Positions 1-11,722 of a stretch of DNA of 64,000 nucleotides are shown one piece after another. The DNA is from Mesocentrotus franciscanus (Eukaryota; Echinodermata; Echinoidea; Camarodonta; Strongylocentrotidae). Where the stretch lies: NCBI GenBank assembly GCA_037976565.1, contig CP137667.1, positions 1,178,001 through 1,242,000 of the forward strand. The letters are read 5' to 3'. A program made the position numbers and the translations under genes. The notes below the pieces were generated by a model that did not search any database, had not been told where the DNA came from, and was given only the letters and a program-made list of their open reading frames with translations. Each line of letters opens with the position of its first letter. Position 1 is the first letter of the stretch.

Positions 1-17
1 TACGCTGTTGGACAGCA

Positions 18-41
18 TTATACTGACTTCACCTCCCGCTG
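18..41 (-). CDS. possible MS4A-like terminal coding exon
   Basis: After a CTACAG acceptor, the phase-0 frame reads QREVKSV and then TAA. This would end the protein soon after exon 4. The fit in phase is the only support and the 3' UTR lies outside the window, so this is a weak call. Confidence 0.25.
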   Translation of the reverse strand, partial: QREVKSV

Positions 42-3000
42 CTGTAGCGTTTATCGTGTGATCGTGGCAAGGAATAAGTTATATCAGGTATCAATTACTT
101 CAGCTTGATTGGATTGAGAGTAGCAAATGTATATTTATGTCTTGCCACATGCCACTGGTGTCATGCACGGGCACTCATATCAATTTGCAAATGATGTCCT
201 TTGGCAGTATCAAATGTCCGTTTTGCCATTCGGGGGCTCGAACCCACGATCTTCGTGGGTTCGTGGCTCAAGTGGAGTCATACAACTTGACTGCTATACT
301 CAAGCATATTATACTTGAAACAGCAGCAATAACAAATACTTGGACATTTTTTGTTTTTACCTATCTACCCTCTTAAATAAGGTCTTGATTATATATCTGG
401 TAAAAGGAGCGTCTCTGCAAAGTTTTGGACAGGACGGATTTTAGGGGGATGATGTTGACAAAAGTTTGCAAGTTAGCTGAAATATACTGACAGGCAGAGC
501 AAAACATCAACAACAGATCCCGGCCATTCGAAGCCATGTTTCTAACGAGCAGAAAACAAAACAAAACAAGGCCATTACTTATTGCAATTAGCAAACAGCC
601 GTCTTTAAATTCAAAATTTCCTGATTAGAAAATGAGTAGGGGCGGCTACACCCCATGCCACCCCAACCTTCGCTCACGATTCTTCATAAGGAGCTTCTCT
701 TAAACTAAAGGAGTGAAAGCTCACCTTAGTGGAAATACATGTATAGTGGAATCCGCTCCAAGTGTCAGTAGTTGAATTAATCTTCTGACAATCGATTCTA
801 CCATTTTGAGAGTGGATTTTCCACTGTAGGAAAGGAAAAATAATATGACTCTCCACAAAGAGAGTGCCTGTCCACTCCTGTACATTTAGGGGGTACGACA
901 AATAACTCACCACAGTGGTGGTGGTTCGTGAAGACGAGTTGCCACAGAGAATGCCACCACAGCAGTAGGCTGAAGCCGCAATGGCTACCACCATCTCGAA
1001 CAGGCCAAGGATGGCCAACAGAGAGTCAGATGCGATTCTTCCCGCCTGTTAATCGAATTCGGAGCTTATTTATTGATATATTTATTTACTTATTCTTTAT
1101 ATGTATTTAATTGTTCATTTATTTATTCATTCATTTGCCTTTACATGTACTTACTTATTAATTTATTCATTATTTCATTCATTCATTAATTCATTACATA
1201 TAGGCTATTCATATATAAATAAATATTTATTTAGATATTTATTCATCCATGTTTTGAAACATTTATTCAGGATAAAAACAAGATCAGCAAAGCTTTTTTG
1301 CAACATGGTCCTGATTAGAGATATACAAAATTAAAAACAGTTGAAATACAAGAAATTTATGAAAATCGATAAATGCACATAACAATACAAAACAAATCAA
1401 TATCCTATTGAAATCATCATAAAAACCTGATTTAGATCATAATACTGAAAAATAGAGAGAAGGATGTTGAGAGAAATGATAAAAACCCTGGACAATGAAA
1501 AACGAATGTATTCATGTAAAATCATTTGAGACAAAAGTGTTAATGGGTACACTGTTTCGAAATATTGCTTAGAATTATTGATTAGTCAGCTGAACTGGTC
1601 AACTAGTAGTTAACATTTATTCTTCAATCTACACAAATCTGTCCGGCCGAACAAATAAGTATGCCCATAAACACATTGTTGTCATTTTAAAACTTTGAGT
1701 TCCCCTTTGTTTTTAAACAGTAAATAAAGATCAGATCAATCAGTGAATTGTAGATAGAATCAATTCTATGAAATTTTCATTATTAAGCAAACCAGCCAAT
1801 ATGTATCGAGTATAGCTTTTCCCCAATTTCTGATCAGAAGAAAAACAATAGCAAAGTGTGCAAAGCTAAAATTTCTGGATCTGTGTTTTACTATCTTAGG
1901 GATACCCCAACTGGGAAAATATAATAAATCAACATTTCGGTGACCATTCGACTTTTAGCAACACTGTGTTTAAGCTTTGAACAATACGAGATCATGCACG
2001 ATTTCATCAAAGAGAGTTTCCTTAAACATTGAATATGTAGTAATAATGAACCGTTGTCAGTTTGTAGATTATGAGTTTAATGGGAATCGTCAAATTAAAA
2101 ACAAAATGGACTGAAAAGCGCAAAAAAACGAAAAGCATTCGACACTGATGGGGTACCAGGAACATAAAACATAACATCTAAAGAATCATAGAGATTGATC
2201 AATAATGTTCTGGGAGGATAGCAACTTTATCTATCAAGAATAAACCACATTGTCATGGAAGGGGGTAAGGGAAACTTTATGGGAAACACGCAATGTATGT
2301 ACATACCCGTAGTCTTCGATCGTGTTCATAGTAACAGTCAAAGCCATAGCAATAGAAATAGTTACTCAGGACTCCTGCCCCAAAGGCACCAGCAATCATT
2401 TGAGCAAAGGCAACAATGGCCGCGATGATACACATCGTAAGATAGCCGATGATCTAAAATAACAATGTTTTTTTAAATAACTCTTTGAAAAACATCAACA
2501 GCAAAACAAATAAATAAATTATATATTGGCCGATGTATTTTTTCATGGTTGTAACATATGTAGTTGCTTACTATTGAGTGACGCTATCATTTCCTCAGCT
2601 AAAATCGATTTAACTAGTCTTTAACGAACAAATTGAGTGTGTGGGTTGGCTGGGGTGCACGTGCGTGTACCTCCAGATTTGTTTAAGTTTTTTTATATTT
2701 TATATAAGTGAATAACATTTACAATATACATATATATTATGTTTAGGTACTTATAAGTTTACTTTGTTGCTAAGTTATATATACTGCAAATAAGTCTTTG
2801 TTTAATTATGTTTATGTATAAGCAATCAATATTGAAAACGTTTATTTCATTCTATTGTATGTTATTGTTTGTATTACACATTTGGAGAAATAAAACAAAA
2901 TTGTTTTTTTTTTAAGTGTGTGTGTGTGTGTGGTGGGTGTTGCTGTATACATATGAACACTCGAATTACACCTGAAACGGGTATATCTAAAGGGGTATGG

Positions 3001-3644
3001 GTAATGAATATATATTTCTAAATGAGACTAAAGGAAATACAAAAACATACATACCACACAACTGTTCTTCTGCATCGAACATATTCCTAAGATTCCGGTA
3101 GGAATGTAGAACTAGGGAGGAGAATAAGCAACCGCCATTAAAATCAAAATTACGAAAGTAAACTGTATATTGATGTACATTGGACCTCCGTTTTGATTAC
3201 TCTATTGTTTATCCCATAGCAATCGTACGTGGAGTGTGATTACGTATAACGTCGTAATGTAATGCTCGCACATTTCAAAAGGTGATGGGCTTGAGTTTTT
3301 CAAGTCATTGCGATAGTGTTAATCATGTATGAAAACAATTGCATACCCCAGAGAAGAAAGGACAAATGGAGACTTACCAGAACACTGGCCCAAATTCCCA
3401 TGGCGACATAGCCTAGTCCGGTGCCGAGGACCAACTCGGCAATGGCGACGACGATGCTCCCGATGCCGAGGGAGAGCTGCAGCCAACCAGTCGCTCTCCC
3501 GGCAGCTCCGTTAAAGTTCTGCGACACGCCGCTCGACGAGTTAGGGTTCTGCACCGCATTGGCATAGCTGACTAGAGCGGGCTGGTGGACGTAGACAGTC
3601 TGGCCCGGGACTCCGGGCTGGGTGGGATAAGACGTGGCCTGCAT
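18..3644 (-). CDS. MS4A/CD20-like four-span membrane protein gene
   Basis: Split gene read from high to low coordinates: exons 3378-3644, 3055-3111, 2307-2453, 911-1045 and possibly 18-41. The first four contribute 89, 19, 49 and 45 residues, and every junction is phase 0 with GT-AG borders. The product has a Pro/Gln/Ser/Asn-rich N-terminus followed by four hydrophobic segments: the first ends exon 1 (GWLQLSLGIGSIVVAIAELV), the second spans the exon 1-2 junction (FYIPTGILGIC), the third fills exon 3 and the fourth is in exon 4 (LLAILGLFEMVVAIAASAYCC). This layout, the GIW motif before segment two and a length near 200 residues match the MS4A family, plasma-membrane proteins that often associate with receptors or channels. 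The start is taken as the ATG at 3644; an upstream exon cannot be excluded. Specific function is unknown. Confidence 0.72.
239..263. repeat. 11-bp perfect hairpin resembling a tRNA T-arm
   Basis: CGAACCCACGA and TCGTGGGTTCG are exact inverted copies with a 3-base loop. The minus strand reads GGGTTCGAGCC like a pol III B box, but no cloverleaf could be built around it. It could be a SINE relic. Confidence 0.35.
911..1045 (-). CDS. MS4A-like exon 4 (TM4)
   Basis: A 135-bp exon, acceptor TTAACAG and donor GTGAGT, phase 0. It encodes AGRIASDSLLAILGLFEMVV and on through a Cys-Cys pair to a Ser/Thr-rich cytoplasmic end (SSSRTTTTV). The last hydrophobic segment of the MS4A fold is here. Confidence 0.72.
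1046..2306. other. MS4A-like intron 3
   Basis: AT-rich intron between exons 3 and 4. The end near exon 4 is rich in ATTTATT/TTCATTCATT runs (about 1070-1250). No further coding or structured element was recognised. Confidence 0.5.
2307..2453 (-). CDS. MS4A-like exon 3 (TM3 and Cys-containing loop)
   Basis: A 147-bp exon with acceptor TTTTAG and donor GTATGT, both phase 0. It encodes a long hydrophobic helix starting IIGYLTMCIIAAIVAFAQMI, then a Tyr/Cys-rich loop (YFYCYGFDCYYEHD) that should lie outside the membrane between segments three and four. Confidence 0.72.
2914..2932. repeat. short GT microsatellite
   Basis: An uninterrupted GTGTGTGTGTGTG run in an MS4A-like intron. Confidence 0.6.
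3055..3111 (-). CDS. MS4A-like exon 2 (TM2)
   Basis: A 57-bp exon with acceptor CTAG and donor GTATGT, phase 0 to phase 0, encoding FYIPTGILGICSMQKNSCV. It continues the second membrane segment begun by GIWASVL in exon 1. It was found by matching splice signals and the MS4A pattern. Confidence 0.7.
3378..3644 (-). CDS. MS4A-like exon 1 (N-terminus and TM1)
   Basis: The open frame starts MQATSYPTQPGVPGQ and ends at ...GIWASVL before a GTAAGT donor at 3377-3372. It holds a polar N-terminal tail and the first hydrophobic segment. The frame continues upstream without a stop for a few codons, and an acceptor-like CACAG lies just before it, so the true first exon may be further upstream. Confidence 0.72.
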
Positions 3645-6290
3645 ATCAGAGGTAACTTGCTGTGTAGGGTAAGAAGGTTTTGTAAAAACTAAACATGAGT
3701 TTTGAAGACAAATACTAGGGTTAATAATACACTCATGGTTGCAATTTGATGACTGTAGGACAGTTGTCCCACTGGACTACGACCTCCTCACAACATTGAC
3801 AAGTGAGAAATGAGGGGAGAATTGATCGATTGATTGATTGGACTTGTTTACTACTTTTTTTAAACATGCATTAGAAATAGCATCTAAAGGCTGAAACAAA
3901 TTGAATTTACAAAAGATTAGAAATTACATTAGAATACAATATATTGAAAATTGGTTAGATCAAATACAGTAATATGCTTAGTAATATACTAAGTAAGAAT
4001 AACATTGCACCAAAAAATAAATCAACACGGAAAGGGGAAAAGACTGAGAAATAGAATAGACAGACGAGATAAGCTTGAAATGGAAGAAAAGGGAGAAATT
4101 TAGGTGAATTAATCAAAAGAATTTAACACAGAACAATTATAATTTAGATTCATGGGCAGTATATTTACATTTATAAGGTTAGGAGACATGATTGGATCAA
4201 CATTGAAATTTAGAATATCGACATAATTTCAATTAATGATTAGACATACTAATAAGAATACAAAAATCTTGCAAGATAGTAAATACAAGTATTAAAATAT
4301 CGAAAAGTATTGCCAGAAATCGGATGTTTTTCGACAGAGTGCATCAATAATACATGGTATACGTGGGCAGTACTAAACTGCCCATGACTGCTACATACAT
4401 AAACTACGCCCTGCATGCTCTAGGATAACTATTCCTTTTCAAAATAACTCCGGTAAACTACCCCGGACAACTACTCCAAGCACGAGTACCTTTAGGTCAT
4501 CCCAGACCAGTAACCCTAGGATTAGTAACCTTTCGTTACTCGTCCCCTGGTTACTTACCCCCCCCCCGACCAAGTACCCCTAGGACAACTAATACTTTTA
4601 ACAATAACTCTCCGTGCAACTACCCCAAACAACTACCCCTGAAAACAATAGGCCTACCTCTAGGATAATTGATTAAATCACCCCCGGACCACTACTCCTG
4701 GTTTAATTGTCCAAGGAGGACATGGGGTATATCTTAATGGGATAGTACCGAGGTAAATCATTTCAAGGCTAATTAGGTGATTTGCTACATATGAGGTGGT
4801 GTATCTACTGTCTATCTACAATATATAAACGCTTTCGTTTGCAATTTATTTTTACGAGTGATATGATAACAAGTTAGTTTTCTAAAAGTCCAATATGTAT
4901 TTAAGTAATAGAGATAATACATTTTTAAAGAACATAGCTATTGACACTCATTTCATAGGAACTATTACTAAATGTAGATTCATTTTTCGTTTATTTCTTT
5001 TCTTTCTCTTTCTTCTTCTATTCTTCTCTTTCGTTGTTATATTAATGTGTATTGTTCTATAAGACGTATTCGCAAAACGAGCCTATATGCTTTTAAATCT
5101 ATGCCTACTGTGTTAATACTTGAATTTACTTATGTCATTATATAAGTATACAAATGTTTTATTTGAGTATTTTGTTGGTATGAAAAAGAAATGGAAGAAA
5201 ATAAATTGAATGGAATTGAATTATTGTTGTTATCCCTCTATCTCTGAGTTGACCCATTTTAATAAATGATAAGTAACAACATAACTCTGCAACATAAGAA
5301 CAGAATATCAAATCATTACTAGCACACAAATCAACGCTCCCGTGCGGAAATGTCAACAAAAGATGAAATAATACATCATCTCTAATTATAGCATATGGCG
5401 TCATAGCGATTTGCCATCGTAGGATGACATACGTTTGCATTCATAATGGCGTGCGCAAGTGCACTCGAGTGTACTACAAAGAGAAAGGTACATTAAATGC
5501 ATTGTTTGTTCAACAGGTTGAATCCAAAATAATGTGCATGAGCAGTATAGAAAGAGACAGAGAGAGAGAGAGAAACAAAAAGAGAAGGGGGAGCAACAGT
5601 GGACTGGCAAGCAAAACAATTGTTTGGTCATCATAACCTTCATTTAACCATAACTTTTTATCGTTTAAGGTAATTATTTAAATCGTTTGTTTATCTTTTC
5701 CATTGGAAAACAATAACTATATTTCAGTAGCCTACTAAAAAACACACATCGCCTTTGGACTAAATAAAATGTTAGTAAAATAGGATCAACCATGAAAAGT
5801 GGTCATTTAAATGTTCACACAATTATCGAAAAACTTAGGAGGTAATATCATTATAGCATGATTTGTCTACTCTATGATTCGCACGAGCTATATGAAATCA
5901 TCCGATCGTAGTAAAATAATCCATGAGAGCCATTTTTGTTTGTGTGCCAATGAGGCGGCCTTGCAGACTTTACAAAGCATTGCGACCGGGCATACACATT
6001 TATATAATTCACTTCCATGTTTACAATATATCATTTAAAATAAGTCTGTCGTTTGTACACTTGTGTGAAGTACAGAAAGCGGAACTGTGACATGAATATA
6101 CGATTTAACAACTCGTGATGGTCACAGAAAAGATGGCGCCTATTTACTTGCATGCAATGTGTAACCGCAGGCTTATGAGGCGATGGGCATTGCTACCGCT
6201 ATATATTGAGTAAGAATATAAAGATAAACATGTTCTTTATGTTCTTTCATCTGTTGCTCATAATATACTTTTCTTTGCTCGAATTCATTA
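3645..6290. other. intergenic, no gene recognised
   Basis: AT-rich sequence with only short chance frames. It contains the C-rich minisatellite and a (GATT)n stretch near 3826-3840. No splice-bounded coding exon or RNA gene was recognised on either strand. Confidence 0.4.
4370..4720. repeat. degenerate C-rich minisatellite (ACTACCCC-like)
   Basis: Repeated variants of ACTACCCC, ACTACTCC and AGTACCCCTAGGA recur at irregular 15-25 base spacing. No reading frame is kept. It stands out from the AT-rich surroundings. Confidence 0.45.
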
Positions 6291-6299
6291 AGATTTTAT

Positions 6300-6965
6300 T
6301 ATTAATAATAATAATACATGAGATTTATATTGCGCCATTATCCATCTTAATCAAATGCTCAAGGCGCTTCAAAATATTAGGTATTACATTACATCATGAC
6401 AAAGAATCGTACATTTACATAAGAAAGAAAATATACAAAAATGAAAGAATGAATAAATGTCTGTCTTCAAAACGCAAAATTGAACAAATGGGTTTTAAGG
6501 TTGCTCTTAAAGGACGTTGAAGAATCGGAGATCTTCAGCTCATGTGAAAGTGAATTCCACAGGGCTGGTCCGGCATGAGCAAAAGCTCGTTCCCCCCTGG
6601 ATTTCTTTGAAAGCGGTATGTGTAGACGACCAGGGACGGATCCAGCCGGCGGCAGGAAGGGGGGCCCATTCGTGAGAAAAAATTTAGAGGCGAGTCGGCC
6701 AGCCGGTGAATAAGCGGGATGGTAGGAGCACTTTTTTCCCAATTCGTGAGAAAATTTTAACGGCGACTCAGCCAGCCGGTGAATAAGCGGGGTGAGACCA
6801 ATTTCTTTTTCTTTTTTGCCCAATTGTGAGAAAATTTTTTTAATTATTATTATTATTATTATTTTTGCCAGGGGGGCCTGCCCGTCGCCTCTCACCCCTG
6901 GATCCGCGCCTGTAGACGACCAGAGTTGGAGGATCGGAGGGTACGTGCGGGTTGGTAGAGGTGAA
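6300..6965 (-). mobile_element. LINE 3' tail (RT C-terminus and 3' end), interrupted by a MITE
   Basis: On the minus strand a frame reads LYQPARTLRSSNSGR, then PLSKKSRGERAFAHAGPALW and NSLSHELKISDSSTSFKSNL to KTHLFNFAF. This is the typical C-terminus of CR1/L2/jockey-type reverse transcriptases (RAF..A.P.LWNSLP....S...FK..LKTHLF). It is followed by a 3' tail with GCGCCTTGAGCATTTGATTA and ends in ATT/AAT repeats near 6300. The element is 5'-truncated at about 6965. The 282-bp hAT-type MITE at 6631-6912 splits it inside the codons for GRLH. It is a dead fossil. Confidence 0.7.
6631..6912. mobile_element. hAT-type MITE with 8-bp TSD
   Basis: The ends are near-perfect inverted repeats, CAGGGACGGATCCAGC and (reverse complement of the right end) CAGGCGCGGATCCAGG. 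TAGACGAC is duplicated exactly at 6623-6630 and 6913-6920. The 8-bp duplication and CAGG terminus fit the hAT superfamily. There is no transposase; the interior carries two related GTGAGAAAA(T)TT..CGAGTCGGCCAGCCGG blocks and an ATT run. Confidence 0.8.
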
Positions 6966-8935
6966 CTAAAGACTTGTTTTATTTTCTGTGATTTCCTTTC
7001 ATATCATTTCGTGTGAATATATCGTTATATTTGAACGTCTATACGCGGCCTTCAATGCTGAAAAGCAGCTACTTTCTCGGTGAAGAATAGTAAGACAAAA
7101 TTTAACCCAAAGACTGCATCCTCAATTGATCGGCTATTAACATGTCAATGCTCTTATTATTGTACCCTTTTCTTCGTACATTTCAGAATGTCAAACAACT
7201 TGATCTGGTGAATAAACAATAGTAAAATAATATAAATTTCGAAAGCGCTGTTTTTGACAAAAATGCCTTTAAAGCGCCTACATAACTAGTAAATACATTC
7301 ATAAATTATAAGTAATAGATTAAAAGCTATGCATTACCATTAAAAGCTTTAGGAAATGAATCATTTACATATGTACATAATTATACAAAATTAGTAGGTC
7401 TGTGTTAACAGAAGCTACTTTAGAGTGAGCATGGTTGAGGATGGGTCATGGGTGATCTCCGGTAATATGAATATTGTGTAAAAATGGAAGGAAAATTTCA
7501 AAGGCCAAGATGTCAACAAATCCCCACAATTCTCCTTATCTGAACCACGGGGAGGTAACTACCATTCATACACCGGAATCGATATATTTTAGCATACATC
7601 TCCAAATAATATAAACAACAGATATAAACAACAACAATGAGTTAAAAGGGTAAACGGAGAAAGCAAGAAATTCATTCGTGTACAGTACGGAAAATGGAAA
7701 ATGCTTATTGCTAAATAGAAATCTCTTGAACAAAACTAAACCCTACCCTACACAATGAAAGGATGACCGAAATGGTGCTGATATGACTCTGTACTGAATA
7801 ATTTAAATGAAATGTCATACAACGGATTATCATTCAGTCTAGCACCAACATTCTAGACAGTCGCAATGGAGTGAGTATTATTTTTGGCACAATTTAATGC
7901 TTATTTTGTCCCAAATCTTCATAATGATCTGGAATACATGGGTATACCTAGCTATGTCATTCAGTAATTACAGAGGTGTCAAGATTTGCAAGCCTACCCT
8001 ACAATATGACCCTTCTGAACTTTCCCATCATACAAAGTTACAAATAATTCACGAGGACCTTTGATAAGTACTATAATAGAAGTAATCATTTCTAAAACTC
8101 ATTGGAAGTGCATACATGTACTATACAAGAACGACATTAATGTTGTTTATAGTATCACAAAGTGGATGTTTTTCATTCATGATCAACAAAATGTTCAATA
8201 TTTAATACACATTTCGTTCTCTATCCTCTCTTGCTAACGGCTATTATGACTCCCTGTTCGATATTGCGTACTTTCTGAGAAATATCCGTGGTCAGAGTCG
8301 TATCAAAGTAGAACCACACCATATGTACAATTCGCATCCTCACCATTAACACATCTGTGTACCTAATACTTCCAATAAGCCTAATATACACCCATCAACA
8401 AAATGACGACTTAAAGTAGAATTATTTGAATCATATCAGCAGTAAGATAATACTACACAGCATTCATCAATGCTATTCCAGTCAAAACATACCCGCAATA
8501 TATTTTGTTGGGACTATCGCGCTAATGGATAAAAAAACAGATGAGACTTACCTTGGGTGTCTGTTTAAAATGTCTGCCTCAATCTCGAACCAAGTCCTTT
8601 ATGACGCTGTATGATCGCACACAGTGCAGCTGATATTATAATAATACTGCGAGCGGTATTTACAATAGAAAAATGGATCCCGGTTGTGGATGGAGTGAAT
8701 GGTTTTATACTGACGTATTCAAAGAAATATGTGACGAAATGGAATGAATTGGGTAATGACAAATAAACATTGGACGGATGATAAGTGTAGCGGGCGCTCG
8801 ACCTGCGGTAAATTCATCATATTGAAATATGATTCCAGATATATCTTATTTATCCACATTTGGTTTGATTTCAAAATTCGAAGTAGAGGTAAATTTAATG
8901 TTCGTGTATGTATGAAGTGTTGCATCGATGATCTT
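6966..8935. other. intergenic, no gene recognised
   Basis: AT-rich sequence on both strands with only short frames of ordinary composition and no family resemblance. No repeats with clear ends were seen. Confidence 0.35.
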
Positions 8936-9735
8936 CTCATGCCCTCTTTTTCTCTCTCTCTCTTTTGTATCAATTCCTCTGTCTTTCTTCGTATCTCTCT
9001 CTCTCTCTCAATTTCATTCATCTTTTTTGTTTGTTAAGTGTGTCTGTTTCTGTCCCTCTCTTTCTCTCATCCTCTGTTTCTTCCATTTCCTTCTTTCTTT
9101 TCATCAGAGATTTCTAAATCTCTCTCTCGTTCTCCTTTCTCTCTGTCTTTCCCTAAATTCCTCTGTCTTTCTTGGTCTCTCTCTCTTTCTATTCCTCTAT
9201 CTTCGTCCTCTGATCTCCCATCCTTGTTTTCTCTTCCTATCTCTCTGTATTTATTGGCCTCTCTCTCTCTCTCTCTCTATTTCTCTTTTTCTCCTCTCTC
9301 CTTTCTCTATTCCCTCCTTTCTCCCTCTCTCTGTCTCTTTCCTTAATTCTCCTCTTTATTGGTCTCTCTCTCTCTCTCTCTTCTATCCCTCTTTTATCCC
9401 TCTCTGTGTTTCCCTTAATTCTCTGTCTTCTTTGATCTCACCCCTATCTCTCTCTCTCTCTCTCTCTCTCTTGTGCATGTCCTCTCTTTCACTCTTTCTA
9501 TATCTTTGTCTCTCTAATTCACTTCTCCTCTATTTCTACATCCTTTTCCTCTCATTTTTTTTCTTGGCGTGTGTGTGTCTGTCTCTGATCCTCTCCTTCT
9601 CTGATCCTCTGTTTCATCGTTCCATTCCATCTTTTTCTGGTTTCTTCAAATCAAAGTTTCTTACTCTCTTTCTCCTGTCTCTTAGTCTTTCCCTCCATTT
9701 TTTCTTTTCTAGGTCTCTCTCTCTCTCTCTCCGAG
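8936..9735. repeat. ~800-bp CT-rich polypyrimidine tract
   Basis: The plus strand is almost entirely pyrimidine, dominated by (TC)n runs broken by CCTCTNTCTTTCT and AATTC spacers. A 323-codon open frame through it is only a Ser/Leu/Phe artefact of the repeat. The spacing of AATTCCTCTGTCTTTCTT variants suggests an underlying longer unit. Confidence 0.85.
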
Positions 9736-10490
9736 GTCAAGTTAGCGATGACGGGTTAATACCAAATGATCAAAATCTAAAAGTTTATTGTATAGATGAT
9801 ACGTCTACCGCAGGCTGTACCTCAGTGAATGATAATATAACAATCATTAGATATTCTGATTTACTGTTATTTGTTATTAGTACGAACCCAGTAATATAAA
9901 ATATCGACATGATATATATATGGTGGGTGGGGTGGGGTTACGTCGTGAATCTTAAACACACAGACATATTGAAGGCGGCCTTTAGCCTTCTTTCAGCATG
10001 TCCATTGTGTTTAAACAAAATTATATACGTTTCCCGTACATTTTAACACTTTTTCAGTCAATTTCATACCAGTTTTTATTCAATATAGTTTCGAATCTTC
10101 CCTTACCTTTTAGATTGTTTGAAATAATATCCTTTAAAACTATTTGAAGCAATATCATGTTTCGACGATTGCTTACCGCAATACACTCCGGCACAGCCGT
10201 AGTCTGATCCTACAATACAACTTAATCAACCCGATTACACCCATGATTCCATCCGAGGCAGTTCGAAACTTCTGCCAATGGAAAAGAGTAAAATTTAACT
10301 CTGCATAACTCGAAGTCGCACAATTCGAAATTTTCCCCTGTCGAATCAATTATGTTTCTTCTTCCAGATTGTGCCTAACCAACAGAAACAAACTTTCGTT
10401 GTTTTCGGTAATCATAACATGTCGTTTAAGCTTCTACCAACCTTTAAAGAAATGCATCTCAGCAGTATCAGAACACGCTCTTAATACTGG
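9736..10490. other. intergenic, no gene recognised
   Basis: No supported exon. A 33-bp minus-strand interval around 10175-10210 has a TTGTAG acceptor and a GTAAGC donor but encodes nothing recognisable. Confidence 0.3.
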
Positions 10491-10492
10491 AG

Positions 10493-11097
10493 ATTAAAGG
10501 GCAATCCAACCCTTCTAATAAGTTCATTTGAATGAAAGCATACAAATCAGAGAAACAGAATGGCGATAGTTTGAAATAAATCGGACCAATATTAAGAAAG
10601 TTATGAGTGTTTGAAATATGAGATCACTACCGCTGTGCGAATCTCAAATCGGCAATTTTGTCAGTGGATTGTGACGTAGTGACGGATTACTCTCCCGTTT
10701 GTCGCGTACACAAATATCACTTGTTTCTGATTTTCTTCCAAGCGCCTTCACCCTCGGGGCGCTAATCAAAATATATCATGGAGAGTACATTATTATACAG
10801 GTCCTCTAAAAATAACAGACCATCCCGAGTCATACATTTATGAAAAGTTGAAATTTTAGTCCTTTGTGTATTGGAGCAAATGGGAAAGTTGTACGCCACT
10901 ACATCACATAGACATTATCAATTCAGCCAATTTGAAGAGCCCATACCTATTGTAATTGCAACTTTCAAAAATTCGTAACTTTCTAATTTTTTGTCCGATT
11001 TCACTCAAACTTTCATCAGTATGCTTCTCTGATTTTTCTGCTTTATTCTAGACAAGTTTGCTATCAAGGTTGGATTTCCCTTTAACATTGGTTGGAA
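10493..11097. mobile_element. piggyBac-type MITE (TTAA, ~130-bp TIRs)
   Basis: The left end TTAAAGGGCAATCCAACC and the reverse complement of the right end TTAAAGGGAAATCCAACC match. Similarity continues for about 130 bases, including CAGAGAA, the AAATCGGAC block and the AGAAAGTTA block. Both ends are bounded by TTAA, the target of piggyBac elements. No transposase is present. A relative lies at 62575-63122. Confidence 0.65.
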
Positions 11098-11222
11098 TGA
11101 TTCCCATATTCTTGACTTTGAAACACACCATTTGGTTGGTGAAGGAAGGTGAAAAATCCATCTGGATAAAAGGATTAATCCTTCACTGAATAAGGACTCT
11201 GACTGTTCACTGTCACCTATCT

Positions 11223-11722
11223 NNNNNNNNNNNNNNNNNNNNNNNNNNNNNNNNNNNNNNNNNNNNNNNNNNNNNNNNNNNNNNNNNNNNNNNNNNNNNN
11301 NNNNNNNNNNNNNNNNNNNNNNNNNNNNNNNNNNNNNNNNNNNNNNNNNNNNNNNNNNNNNNNNNNNNNNNNNNNNNNNNNNNNNNNNNNNNNNNNNNNN
11401 NNNNNNNNNNNNNNNNNNNNNNNNNNNNNNNNNNNNNNNNNNNNNNNNNNNNNNNNNNNNNNNNNNNNNNNNNNNNNNNNNNNNNNNNNNNNNNNNNNNN
11501 NNNNNNNNNNNNNNNNNNNNNNNNNNNNNNNNNNNNNNNNNNNNNNNNNNNNNNNNNNNNNNNNNNNNNNNNNNNNNNNNNNNNNNNNNNNNNNNNNNNN
11601 NNNNNNNNNNNNNNNNNNNNNNNNNNNNNNNNNNNNNNNNNNNNNNNNNNNNNNNNNNNNNNNNNNNNNNNNNNNNNNNNNNNNNNNNNNNNNNNNNNNN
11701 NNNNNNNNNNNNNNNNNNNNNN
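11223..11722. other. assembly gap of exactly 500 N
   Basis: The gap has the conventional fixed size, so its true length is unknown. It lies downstream of the last visible DSCAM-like exon, where the rest of FN6 and the membrane-spanning exon are expected. Confidence 0.95.

Noticed and set aside
215..310. tRNA gene on the minus strand (B-box GGGTTCGAGCC)
   Set aside because: No A box at the right distance and no acceptor or anticodon stem can be formed; the T-arm-like part is just half of a perfect palindrome.
8928..9899. 323-codon open frame rich in Ser, Leu and Phe
   Set aside because: It is the translation of the CT-rich tract. Both overlapping frames are open for the same reason and no domain or splice context supports it.
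10174..10211. 33-bp minus-strand exon candidate with AG acceptor and GTAAGC donor
   Set aside because: No frame gives a product matching DSCAM or MS4A, and the flanking signals alone are too common.
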